From: Oscillospiraceae bacterium
GTDB lineage: Bacteria > Bacillota > Clostridia > Oscillospirales > Oscillospiraceae
Assembly: GCA_031261245.1 (NCBI GenBank)
Contig: JAISKU010000178.1
Span: forward strand, 1 to 6,604
Reading direction: 5' to 3'
Length of the DNA: 6,604 nucleotides
Position numbers and translations under genes: made by a program. A model generated the notes under the pieces. It had not been told where the DNA came from and searched no databases. It saw only the letters and a program-made list of their open reading frames with translations. Position 1 is the first letter of the stretch; each line of letters starts with the position of its first letter. Below, piece after piece: positions 1 to 6,150 of this stretch.

Positions 1-1157
1 GGCGGCGTGCGCACAAACACCTGCATCGGGTACTTGTGCCCGGTGACGACGCGAATCTCCGTCTTGATCAGCTTCTGTATTGCGTCCAGATCCTTTTTTT
101 CGTCGATGTCGCAGAAGGATATCGCGATTCCCGAGAGTCCGGCGCGGCCCGTGCGGCCGATTCTGTGGACGTATGTCTCCGGGACGTCGGGCAGGTCGAA
201 GTTGATGACGTGGGATATCTGCTCCACGTCGATTCCGCGCGCCGCGATGTCAGTGGCGACGAGCGCGCGAATCTTGCCCTCCTTGAAGTCCGCGAGGGCG
301 TCCTGCCGCGCGTTCTGCGACTTGTTGCCGTGAATCGCCTTCGCGGAGACGCCCGCCTGCGACAGGAGCTTTTGAATCTTGTCGGCGCCGTGCTTCGTGC
401 GCGAGAAAATCAGCGCGGACACGATGTCCTCGTCTTCGAGCAGCTCGACGAGCAGCTTTCCCTTGTTCACGCGGTCCACGAGGTACAGGGACTGCTCTAT
501 CGCGTCCACGGTCGAGGACACGGGCGTGACGGCGACGGTGACGGGGTCGCGCAGGATGGTTTTGGACAGCTCCGCGATCTCCTGCGGCACGGTGGCGGAG
601 AACAGGAGCGTCTGGCGGTCGCGCGGGAGCTTGTCTATGACCTTTTTTACGTCGTGGATAAAGCCCATGTCGAGCATACGGTCTGCCTCGTCGAGCACGA
701 GCACCGAGACGTCGTCCAAATGACAGAGCTTTTGGTTCATCAGGTCGAGCAGTCTGCCCGGCGTGGCGACGAGGATGTCCGGGCCCGCCATGAGATCTGC
801 GACCTGCGGATTTTGCGAGACGCCGCCGAAGAGCACCGCGGTTTTCAGTCGCGTGTAGCGGCCGTAGGCCTTGAAGCTCTCCGCGATCTGTATCGCGAGC
901 TCACGCGTCGGGGTCATGACGAGGGCGTGCAGCTTGTGCTTGCCCGTCGTGTTTTGATTCTGCTTGTACAGCGTTTGCAGGATGGGGACGGCGAACGCCG
1001 CCGTCTTGCCCGTACCTGTCTGCGCGCAGCCGAGAAGGTCGCGGCCTTGCAACAGTAGCGGAATCGCCTCCGCCTGAATCGGCGACGGCGTCACGTAACC
1101 CTCCCTGTCAATCGCGCGGAGGATCGGGTCGATTATATCGAGTTCTCTGAATGTCAT
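1..1157 (-). CDS. rhlE: RhlE-type DEAD-box ATP-dependent RNA helicase (C-terminus cut by window edge)
   Basis: ATP-dependent RNA helicase, expected in the cytoplasm in RNA remodelling, ribosome assembly or RNA decay. The minus frame is open from ATG at 1157 to the left edge, giving 385 residues with no stop. Motifs appear in family order: Q motif with upstream F3 and SPIQ at 25-28, Walker A AQTGTGKT at 45-52, PTREL at 83-87, GG at 111-112, TPGR at 132-135, DEAD at 156-159, SAT at 187-189, then in the second RecA domain FSRTKHG at 251-257, TDIAARGID at 302-310 and HRIGRTGR at 331-338. The stretches FGGVSQNPQ, DEADRMLDMGF and IHGNKSQNAR closely resemble RhlE rather than CsdA/DeaD or DbpA. Both helicase domains are complete; only the variable, often basic, tail is missing. 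An AGGAG site (1163-1167) lies 5 bases before the ATG. The substrate cannot be read from the sequence. Confidence 0.95.
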   Translation of the reverse strand, partial: MTFRELDIIDPILRAIDREGYVTPSPIQAEAIPLLLQGRDLLGCAQTGTGKTAAFAVPILQTLYKQNQNTTGKHKLHALVMTPTRELAIQIAESFKAYGRYTRLKTAVLFGGVSQNPQVADLMAGPDILVATPGRLLDLMNQKLCHLDDVSVLVLDEADRMLDMGFIHDVKKVIDKLPRDRQTLLFSATVPQEIAELSKTILRDPVTVAVTPVSSTVDAIEQSLYLVDRVNKGKLLVELLEDEDIVSALIFSRTKHGADKIQKLLSQAGVSAKAIHGNKSQNARQDALADFKEGKIRALVATDIAARGIDVEQISHVINFDLPDVPETYVHRIGRTGRAGLSGIAISFCDIDEKKDLDAIQKLIKTEIRVVTGHKYPMQVFVRTP

Positions 1158-1196
1158 TTAATCTCCTAAAGTCTGTTATTTTTTGTGCCTTTGCAC

Positions 1197-1225
1197 ATAG
1201 TACACCAAATCGCGCAAAAAAGCAA
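1197..1225 (-). promoter_or_regulatory. Predicted sigma-A promoter of the helicase gene
   Basis: On the minus strand the -35 hexamer is TTGCTT (1220-1225) and the -10 is TACTAT (1197-1202), with a 17-base spacer. Transcription would start near 1190, giving a leader of about 33 bases before the ATG at 1157. A small inverted repeat, TGTGC (1184-1188) and GCACA (1193-1197), sits over the predicted start point and could be an operator or chance. Prediction rests on hexamer match and spacing only. Confidence 0.55.
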
Positions 1226-1237
1226 CGATTATCGTTG
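1223..1237. repeat. Perfect 7-1-7 palindrome between divergent promoters, candidate operator
   Basis: The 15-base element CAACGATTATCGTTG reads CAACGAT, one central T, ATCGTTG, with both arms exactly complementary. Its two outer TTG ends coincide with the first three bases of the outward-facing -35 hexamers of the helicase (minus) and ABC exporter (plus) promoters. A protein bound here would contact both -35 regions, so joint repression or activation is possible. No known regulator is recognised from the motif. The palindrome is direct observation; its role is inference. Confidence 0.45.
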
Positions 1238-1263
1238 AGCGCGGCGGAAATGTGTGGTAGAAT
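1235..1263 (+). promoter_or_regulatory. Predicted extended -10 promoter of the ABC exporter gene
   Basis: The -35 TTGAGC (1235-1240) and -10 TAGAAT (1258-1263) are separated by 17 bases, and TGG directly before the -10 supplies an extended -10 TG. The expected start is near 1270, leaving a leader of about 45 bases before the ATG at 1316. The leader can form a weak 5-bp hairpin (GCGAG 1275-1279 with CTCGC 1287-1291). Prediction by pattern only. Confidence 0.55.
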
Positions 1264-1282
1264 ATGAAATTGAGGCGAGCTT

Positions 1283-1303
1283 ATGTCTCGCGCTCCGGGA
1301 TAA
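1283..1303 (+). other. Possible six-codon leader ORF upstream of the ABC exporter
   Basis: ATG at 1283 opens a reading frame encoding M-S-R-A-P-G and ending in TAA (1301-1303). A GAGG (1272-1275) lies 7 bases upstream as a possible ribosome site. The stop codon is followed directly by the exporter's own GGGAGG Shine-Dalgarno site (1304-1309), so a ribosome on this ORF would cover it. Short leader peptides regulate some drug-export and resistance genes, but so short an ORF can arise by chance and nothing here proves translation. Confidence 0.2.
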
Positions 1304-1315
1304 GGGAGGATAAAT

Positions 1316-3061
1316 ATGAAGCTGTTATGGAGACTTAGCAAAGAGACCGTGGGGTACCGCTTTCTGCTGGTGCTCGCCGTCGTCATCACCGTTGTGATGA
1401 CAGGACTGAACCTCGCCGTGCCGAGGTTTCAGATGACGCTCGTCGATATCATAAGCGCGGGCGTGAGCTCGGACAAGCTCGGCGAGATTTTGCGGCTGTC
1501 GATGCTGCTGCTCGGGACGATTCTGCTGCGCGAGTGCTGTCGCGGGGCGACGAACGTCGTCGCGCACCAGGCCGCGTGGAACATCGTGGAGAAGGTTCGC
1601 GTGAAAATCTACGGCAAGATGCAGACGTTTACGACGGAGTATTTCACGTCCGTACACACGGGCGATTTGATGAGCCGCGTCGTGAGCGACACGGAGACGC
1701 TGGAGCAGCTTTACGCGCACCTGATTCCGGAGACGATAGCGAACGTCATAACGTTCGTCGGCGTGTGCGTGGTGCTGTTCACGATAAACCCGAGGCTCGC
1801 GGCGCTCACGTGCATACCGATTCCGTTTATCGTGCTGCTCGGCCGGATTTTCACGAAGAAGATCATGCCGCTGTTCCGCGCGAGGCAGAAATTTGTCGGA
1901 GAGATGAACACGGATTTGAACGACAACTTTTCGGGGATTCAGGTCGTGCGGGCGTTCGGGCAGGAGGAGCGCGCGGCGAAGAAGGTGCACAAGAGCCTGC
2001 GCAACTTCACTACCTCGATGCTTCAGGCGCTGTTCAAGGGCGCGTTTTTCGCGCCGGGCGTGAGCTTTTTGACCTCGTGCGGGCTTGTGATAGTCCTCGG
2101 CGCGGGCGGATATTTCGCGTACAAAAATCAGGTGTCGATCTCCGAGGTGATAGGCTTCGTGTTCTACCTCGGGCTGTTCTACGCGCCGATTTCGGGGCTG
2201 GCGCAGCTCATGGAGGGGGCGCAACACGCGATCGCGGGCGCGGAGCGCGTGGTGGAGATACTCGACACGCCGATTGAGATACAGAACAACGACGGGGCGA
2301 TTGCGCTCGAGAGCTGCGAGGGCGCGCTCGCGTTCGAGGACGTGAGCTTCCACTACGAGGAGACGAAGCCGATACTCAAGAACATCGACCTCGAGGTCAA
2401 GCCGGGGACGTTTACGGCGCTCGTCGGGCCTACCGGCGTGGGCAAGACGACGGCGGTGAACCTCATGGCGAGGTTTTATGACCCTATAAGCGGCGTGATA
2501 AAGCTCGACGGGCACGACATAAAGACGCTGACGCTCGAAACCCTGCGAAAGTACATAGCGTTCGTACCGCAGGACACGTTTTTGTTCAACACGACGCTCG
2601 CGGAGAACATCGCGTACGCGCGGCCGGACGCGACGCGCGAGGAGATAATCGCCGCCGCGAAGATCGCGCGGATTCACGACGACATCGCGGAGATGCCCGA
2701 CGGCTATGAGAGCGTCACGGGCGAGCGCGGGGTCAAGCTCTCCGGCGGGCAGAAGCAGCGCGTCGCGATCGCGCGCGCCGTGCTCGCGGGGGCGCCGGTG
2801 CTGATTCTCGACGAGGCGACGAGCAGCGTGGACGCGGAGACGGAACGCATGATTCAGCGCTCCATCGACGAGCTGACGGGGACGCACACGATTGTCGCGA
2901 TTGCGCACAGGCTCTCGACGGTGATCAACGCCGACCAGATAGTCGTGTTCAAGGACGGCGAGATTGAGGAGCGCGGCACGCACGCGCAGCTCATGGAGCT
3001 CGGCGGGCTGTACCGGCGGATGTACGATTTGCAGACGGCGGAGGAGAACGACAATTTCTGA
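1316..3061 (+). CDS. ABC transporter half-exporter (fused membrane and ATPase domains, multidrug/lipid type)
   Basis: ATP-driven exporter of the MsbA/BmrA/LmrA type, 581 residues, the usual length for a half-transporter that works as a dimer in the cytoplasmic membrane. The N-terminal part has six likely membrane segments (about 15-35, 58-75, 137-158, 161-180, 248-270 and 277-300). The ATPase domain follows: A-loop Y347, Walker A GPTGVGKTT 371-379, Q-loop Q419, signature LSGGQ 475-479, Walker B VLILDE 495-500 with catalytic E500, D-loop SSVD 503-506 and H-loop H531. No key residue is missing, so a homodimer could hydrolyse ATP at both sites. GGGAGG (1304-1309) precedes the ATG by 6 bases. No partner half-transporter is adjacent; Firmicutes often encode these in pairs. 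The substrate cannot be told from the sequence. No terminator is visible after the stop, so readthrough into the sulfur operon is possible. Confidence 0.93.
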   Translation: MKLLWRLSKETVGYRFLLVLAVVITVVMTGLNLAVPRFQMTLVDIISAGVSSDKLGEILRLSMLLLGTILLRECCRGATNVVAHQAAWNIVEKVRVKIYGKMQTFTTEYFTSVHTGDLMSRVVSDTETLEQLYAHLIPETIANVITFVGVCVVLFTINPRLAALTCIPIPFIVLLGRIFTKKIMPLFRARQKFVGEMNTDLNDNFSGIQVVRAFGQEERAAKKVHKSLRNFTTSMLQALFKGAFFAPGVSFLTSCGLVIVLGAGGYFAYKNQVSISEVIGFVFYLGLFYAPISGLAQLMEGAQHAIAGAERVVEILDTPIEIQNNDGAIALESCEGALAFEDVSFHYEETKPILKNIDLEVKPGTFTALVGPTGVGKTTAVNLMARFYDPISGVIKLDGHDIKTLTLETLRKYIAFVPQDTFLFNTTLAENIAYARPDATREEIIAAAKIARIHDDIAEMPDGYESVTGERGVKLSGGQKQRVAIARAVLAGAPVLILDEATSSVDAETERMIQRSIDELTGTHTIVAIAHRLSTVINADQIVVFKDGEIEERGTHAQLMELGGLYRRMYDLQTAEENDNF

Positions 3062-3068
3062 ATTTCTC

Positions 3069-3102
3069 TTGACATTTCACCGCAGATGCATTAAATTATA
3101 AT
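3069..3102 (+). promoter_or_regulatory. Predicted promoter of the sulfur amino-acid operon (hexamer pairing ambiguous)
   Basis: A perfect -35 TTGACA (3069-3074) begins 8 bases after the ABC exporter stop codon. At the ideal 17-base spacing the -10 is only TAAATT (3092-3097). A perfect TATAAT lies at 3097-3102 but is 22 bases away; its best-spaced -35 would be the poor TTTCAC (3075-3080, spacer 16). One of these pairings probably drives the operon. The -10 region lies inside the 3086-3106 inverted repeat. The resulting leader would be only about 30 bases. Confidence 0.55.
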
Positions 3103-3106
3103 GCAT
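3086..3106. repeat. 8-5-8 inverted repeat over the -10 region, candidate operator
   Basis: ATGCATTA (3086-3093) and TAATGCAT (3099-3106) are perfect inverted arms around AATTA (3094-3098). The element covers the -10 region of the sulfur operon, as expected for a repressor site, and its inner part ATTA-N5-TAAT also fits the T-N11-A pattern of LysR-type sites. It is AT-rich and not followed directly by a T-run, so it is a poor terminator. No specific regulator is recognised. Confidence 0.45.
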
Positions 3107-3137
3107 ATGTTATTAGTATGTTTTTAAGGAGATCGCA

Positions 3138-4274
3138 ATGAACATAGAGACCGTCTGTATACACGGAGAGGGCCGTAAAACCGATTACACGGGCGCGGTT
3201 TGCACCCCGATTTACCAGTCGTCGACGTTCGCGCACCCCGGCGTGGGGCGCAGCACCGGCTATGACTACACGCGCGCGCAGAATCCGACGCGTGAGCACC
3301 TTGAGAAGAAGCTCGCGGCGCTCGAGGGCGGACACGGCGCGCTCGCGTTTTCCTCGGGAATGTCGGCCGTCGGCGCGCTCGTGGAGCTGCTGTCCCCCGG
3401 CGACCACGTGATAGCCTCCGACGACCTGTACGGCGGGACGATCCGCCTTTTTGACCGCGTGCTGACTAAAAACGGCGGGTCGGTCACGTATCTCGACACG
3501 GGCGACATCGACGCGCTCGCCGCGGCGCTGCGGCCCGAGACGCGTCTCGTATTCGTCGAGACGCCGACGAACCCCATGATGCGCGTGACCGATATCCGCG
3601 CCGTCGCGGAGCTGCTGCGCGGGCGCGGCATAACGCTCGCGGTGGACAACACGTTTTTGACGCCGTACTACTGCCGTCCTCTGGAGCTCGGCGCGGACGT
3701 CGTGATACACAGCGGCACGAAGTACCTCGGCGGACACAACGACACGCTCGCGGGGTTCCTCGTCGTGAAGGATGAGGAGCTTGAGGCGAAATTGCGCTAC
3801 ACGGAGATGACGACGGGCGCGGTGCTCGCGCCGTTTGACAGCTTTCTCATTGAGCGCGGCATCAAGACGCTCGCGCTGCGCATGGACAAGTCGTCGGAGA
3901 ACGCGCTCGCGCTCGCGCTGTGGCTTGAGAAGCAGCCGCGCGTGAAGAAGGTCTACTACGTCGGGCTGCCGTCGCACCCGGACATCGCGGTGTCGCGTGC
4001 GCAGGCGGGCGGCTTCGGCGCGATGATATCGTTCGAGGTCGATTCGGCTGAGACGGCGCGCGCCGTGCTGGAGCGCGTGGAGCTAATCTACTACGCGGAG
4101 AGCCTCGGCGGGGTCGAGACGCTGATTACATACCCGCTTTTGCAGACGCACGCGGACGTGCCGGAGGAGCAGAGGCTCGAGCGCGGGATTACGGACAGGC
4201 TGCTGCGGCTTTCCGTCGGGATTGAGCACATCGCGGACATAATCGCCGACCTCGAAAACGCGCTCGCGGTATAG
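3138..4274 (+). CDS. PLP-dependent transsulfuration enzyme (cystathionine gamma-synthase/gamma-lyase family)
   Basis: Cytoplasmic Cys/Met-metabolism PLP enzyme, 378 residues, normal for the family. The PLP lysine is K195 in HSGTKYLGGH. Y44 and R46 in YDYTRAQNPTR match the phosphate-binding pair donated by the neighbouring subunit. SSGM (72-75), ETPTNP (141-146), DNTF (170-173) and SLGGVETL (322-329) are family signatures. YGG at 98-100 replaces the YGC of typical methionine gamma-lyases, which argues against that activity. The beta-lyase that follows favours cystathionine gamma-synthase (activated homoserine plus cysteine to cystathionine), like MetB or Bacillus MetI. Cystathionine gamma-lyase (MccB-like) or O-acetylhomoserine sulfhydrylase activity cannot be excluded by reading alone, so no symbol is given. 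AAGGAG (3126-3131) lies 6 bases before the ATG. It is the first gene of a three-gene operon. Confidence 0.9.
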   Translation: MNIETVCIHGEGRKTDYTGAVCTPIYQSSTFAHPGVGRSTGYDYTRAQNPTREHLEKKLAALEGGHGALAFSSGMSAVGALVELLSPGDHVIASDDLYGGTIRLFDRVLTKNGGSVTYLDTGDIDALAAALRPETRLVFVETPTNPMMRVTDIRAVAELLRGRGITLAVDNTFLTPYYCRPLELGADVVIHSGTKYLGGHNDTLAGFLVVKDEELEAKLRYTEMTTGAVLAPFDSFLIERGIKTLALRMDKSSENALALALWLEKQPRVKKVYYVGLPSHPDIAVSRAQAGGFGAMISFEVDSAETARAVLERVELIYYAESLGGVETLITYPLLQTHADVPEEQRLERGITDRLLRLSVGIEHIADIIADLENALAV

Positions 4275-4276
4275 CC

Positions 4277-5461
4277 ATGACCTACGATTTTGACGAGGTA
4301 ATCGAGCGGAAAAACACGGATTCGCTGAAATTCGACTTTGCGCGGGAACGCGGGCGGCCGGAGGGGCTGCTGTCGATGTGGGTCGCGGACATGGATTTCC
4401 GCGTGCCGCCGTGCGTGACGCGCGAGCTTGAGCGCATTGTGCGGCACGGGATATACGGCTACACGGAGACGAAGGAGGACTATTTCGACGCGGTGGCCGC
4501 GTGGTTCCGCGAGGGGTTCGGGTTTGATACGCAGCCGGAGTGGCTTGTAAAGACGCCGGGCGTCGTGTTCTCGCTCGGCATGGCGGTGCAGGCGTTCACG
4601 AAGCCGGGCGACGCGGTGATAATACAGCAGCCGGTGTACTATCCGTTCTCGGAGGTGGTGCGCGACAACGGGCGCGTGCTCGTGAACAACTCACTCGTGT
4701 ATGAGAACGGCAGGTATTCGATTGACTTCGAGGATTTTGAGCGCAAGATTATAGACAATAACGCAAAGCTGTTTCTGCTGTGCTCGCCGCACAACCCCGT
4801 CGGGCGCGTTTGGACGCGCGGGGAGCTTTTGCGGCTCGGCGAGATCTGCCTGCGGCACGGCGTGACAGTCGTGGCGGACGAGATACACTGCGATTTTGTG
4901 TACTCCGGTCACACGCACACGATTTTCCCGTCGCTGTCGCCGGAGCTCGCGCAAATCTCCGTGCTGTGCACCGCGCCGAGCAAGACGTTCAACCTCGCGG
5001 GGCTTCAGGCGTCGAACATTTTTATCCCGAATCCCGCGCTGCGCGAGAAATTCAGGGGCGCGATAGCGGGCACGGGGTACAGTCAGCTGAACACGACGGG
5101 GCTCGCGGCGTGCCGCGCCGCGTACTCCGGCGGGCGCGAGTGGCTTGAACAGCTGAAAGCGTATCTCACGGGAAACCTCGATTTTCTGCGCGGGTTCGTC
5201 GCGGAGCGGCTGCCGGGCGTGGAGCTCGTGGAGCCGGAGGGGACGTACCTGATTTGGATGGATTTCAGAGCGCTCGGACTCGACAGGCGGGAGCTTGAAT
5301 CGCTGATTGTGGACAGGGCGAAGCTGTGGCTTGACGGCGGACACATCTTCGGGAGCGACGGCGAGGGGTTTGAGCGGTTCAACATCGCCTGCCCGAGGAG
5401 TGTACTGCGCGAGGCGCTGGAGCGGTTGGAGCGCGCGATAGGACAACTGAAAGGGGCGTAA
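4277..5461 (+). CDS. MalY/PatB-family cystathionine beta-lyase (PLP-dependent C-S lyase)
   Basis: Fold-type I aminotransferase-like enzyme, 394 residues, of the MalY/PatB group, which cleaves cystathionine to homocysteine, pyruvate and ammonia and often other cysteine conjugates. The PLP lysine is K236 in APSKTFNLAG. N173 in SPHNPVGR and D201 in DEIHCD are the usual cofactor contacts, and R373 in NIACPR is the expected substrate-carboxylate arginine. The N-terminus (YDFDEVIERKNTDSLKFD, then MWVADMDF 34-41) fits the family and supports this start. The ATG is 2 bases after the stop of the preceding gene and I see no Shine-Dalgarno site before it, so translation is probably coupled to that gene. 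Together the two enzymes make a plausible route from cysteine to homocysteine. Aminotransferase activity on other substrates is the main alternative. Confidence 0.9.
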   Translation: MTYDFDEVIERKNTDSLKFDFARERGRPEGLLSMWVADMDFRVPPCVTRELERIVRHGIYGYTETKEDYFDAVAAWFREGFGFDTQPEWLVKTPGVVFSLGMAVQAFTKPGDAVIIQQPVYYPFSEVVRDNGRVLVNNSLVYENGRYSIDFEDFERKIIDNNAKLFLLCSPHNPVGRVWTRGELLRLGEICLRHGVTVVADEIHCDFVYSGHTHTIFPSLSPELAQISVLCTAPSKTFNLAGLQASNIFIPNPALREKFRGAIAGTGYSQLNTTGLAACRAAYSGGREWLEQLKAYLTGNLDFLRGFVAERLPGVELVEPEGTYLIWMDFRALGLDRRELESLIVDRAKLWLDGGHIFGSDGEGFERFNIACPRSVLREALERLERAIGQLKGA

Positions 5462-5465
5462 TTTT

Positions 5466-5876
5466 ATGAAAACAGCGGTAATCTATTACTCTTACGGCGG
5501 GAACACGCGCGCTGTCGCGGAGGGGCTCGCGGAGTCCGAGGGCGCGGAGCTTATCGAGATCAAGGACAAGCGGCGTCCGTCAAAGGCGCGGGCTTACTCG
5601 GCGGGGTGTCTCGGCGCTATCAGGGGAAGCGCCTGGGCGTCGCAGCCGCTCGGGAGCGACCTTGCGGACTTTGAAAAGCTCATCTTCTGCTCCCCTATTT
5701 GGGCGAGCAACGTCCCGCCCGTGGTCAACGTGGTGCTGAAAGCTCTGCCGTCGGGGAAGATTGTGGCGTTCAGGCTCGTATCCGCGAGCGGAAAAAGCGA
5801 GTGCTCGGAGCGGCTCGGCGCGCTTGTCGCGGCGGCGGGAAGCACTCTCGAGGGTATCGAGGACGTGAAGAAATAG
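5466..5876 (+). CDS. Short flavodoxin-like FMN protein
   Basis: Predicted cytoplasmic electron carrier of 136 residues, slightly shorter than most flavodoxins (about 140-170). It opens with a beta strand and the FMN-phosphate loop SYGGNTRAVAEGLA (9-22), close to the family S-x-T-G-N-T pattern, with G11 where T is usual. FCSPIWASNVPPVV (74-87) matches the second flavin-contacting loop, usually G-x-P-x-W, with W79 as the likely ring-stacking residue. The start is 4 bases after the stop of the beta-lyase gene, with AAGGGG (5451-5456) 9 bases upstream, so it is the last gene of the operon. A terminator follows 13 bases after the stop. The redox partner is unknown; a link to sulfur or methionine chemistry is inference from position. 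An NADPH-dependent FMN reductase-like role is an alternative. Confidence 0.85.
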   Translation: MKTAVIYYSYGGNTRAVAEGLAESEGAELIEIKDKRRPSKARAYSAGCLGAIRGSAWASQPLGSDLADFEKLIFCSPIWASNVPPVVNVVLKALPSGKIVAFRLVSASGKSECSERLGALVAAAGSTLEGIEDVKK

Positions 5877-5889
5877 CGGAACAGACGAC

Positions 5890-5918
5890 AAAAACGGAGC
5901 CTTTCGGCTCCGTTTTTT
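5890..5918. terminator. Bidirectional rho-independent terminator between convergent operons
   Basis: Stem ACGGAGCC (5894-5901) pairs perfectly with GGCTCCGT (5906-5913) around a TTTC loop. On the plus strand it ends in six T (5913-5918); on the minus strand the A-run at 5890-5894 gives five U. It ends both the sulfur/flavodoxin transcript and the rpsU transcript, whose stop codon lies 9 bases from the stem. Confidence 0.9.
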
Positions 5919-5922
5919 ATCA

Positions 5923-6108
5923 CTAATTAAACTTTTTGTTCTTGTTCTTGCGTGCGGCCTCGGACTTTTTGCGGCGCTTTACGCTGGGGCTCTGGTAATA
6001 CTCCTTTTTCCTGAGGTCTGAAAGGACGCCCGCCTTTGCGCAGTTGCGCTTGAAGCGCTTGAGCGCGCTGTCCAGCGACTCGTTATCCTTGACATGGACT
6101 TCCGACAT
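5923..6108 (-). CDS. rpsU: 30S ribosomal protein bS21
   Basis: Small-subunit ribosomal protein S21, 61 residues and very basic, within the usual 57-71 range. Family features are SLDSALKRFKRNCAKAG (11-27), LRKKEYYQSPSVKRRKK (32-48) and the lysine/arginine-rich tail SEAARKNKNKKF (49-60). In the ribosome it sits near the 3' end of 16S rRNA and assists initiation. The ATG at 6108 is preceded by GGGAGGG (6119-6125) at 10 bases, and the stop is TAG (5923-5925). It appears monocistronic: a consensus promoter lies upstream and a terminator directly downstream. In many Firmicutes rpsU is followed by a yqeY-like gene; here it is followed by the convergent operon instead. Confidence 0.97.
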   Translation of the reverse strand: MSEVHVKDNESLDSALKRFKRNCAKAGVLSDLRKKEYYQSPSVKRRKKSEAARKNKNKKFN

Positions 6109-6132
6109 TTTTATATATCCCTCCCTTCGAGT

Positions 6133-6150
6133 ACGCGCCGAGCGGCGCGT
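6133..6150 (-). promoter_or_regulatory. GC-rich hairpin in the rpsU 5' leader
   Basis: On the minus strand ACGCGCC and GGCGCGT form a perfect 7-bp stem with a GCTC loop (up to 8 bp with a two-base loop). It lies 7 bases upstream of the rpsU Shine-Dalgarno GGGAGGG. No U-run follows, so it is not a terminator. It could stabilise the mRNA, tune ribosome access or bind a protein; the sequence does not decide which. Confidence 0.5.

Noticed and set aside
36..1058. A 340-codon plus-strand frame opposite the helicase
   Set aside because: Antisense to a helicase with a full motif set; its composition (Arg, Asp, Val, Leu rich) is that of a GC-driven shadow frame.
1264..1338. An alternative leader ORF starting at ATG 1264 and running into the exporter gene
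   Set aside because: The ATG lies before the predicted transcription start near 1270 and directly touches the -10 hexamer, so it would not be in the mRNA.
1108..1389. A 93-codon minus-strand frame across the divergent promoter region
   Set aside because: It overlaps the starts of both the helicase and the exporter and has no recognisable product or better ribosome site.
1325..2983. A 552-codon open frame on the minus strand opposite the ABC exporter
   Set aside because: It lies wholly antisense to a gene with all ABC motifs, is very rich in Arg and His, shows no domain, and is explained by the GC-biased codon use of the exporter.
3086..3120. The 3086-3106 inverted repeat as a terminator for the ABC exporter
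   Set aside because: The stem is mostly A-T pairs and is not followed directly by a T-run, so it would terminate poorly; an operator is more likely.
3096..3977. A 293-codon minus-strand frame opposite the first PLP enzyme
   Set aside because: Arg-rich shadow of a well-recognised enzyme; no motif, and its start lies in the AT-rich promoter gap without a supporting ribosome site.
4691..5446. A 251-codon minus-strand frame opposite the beta-lyase
   Set aside because: Shadow frame with no domain signature, overlapping a complete MalY/PatB gene.
6133..6150. The GC-rich hairpin as a terminator of the histidine kinase transcript
   Set aside because: No U-run follows it on the minus strand and it lies inside the rpsU leader, downstream of the rpsU promoter.
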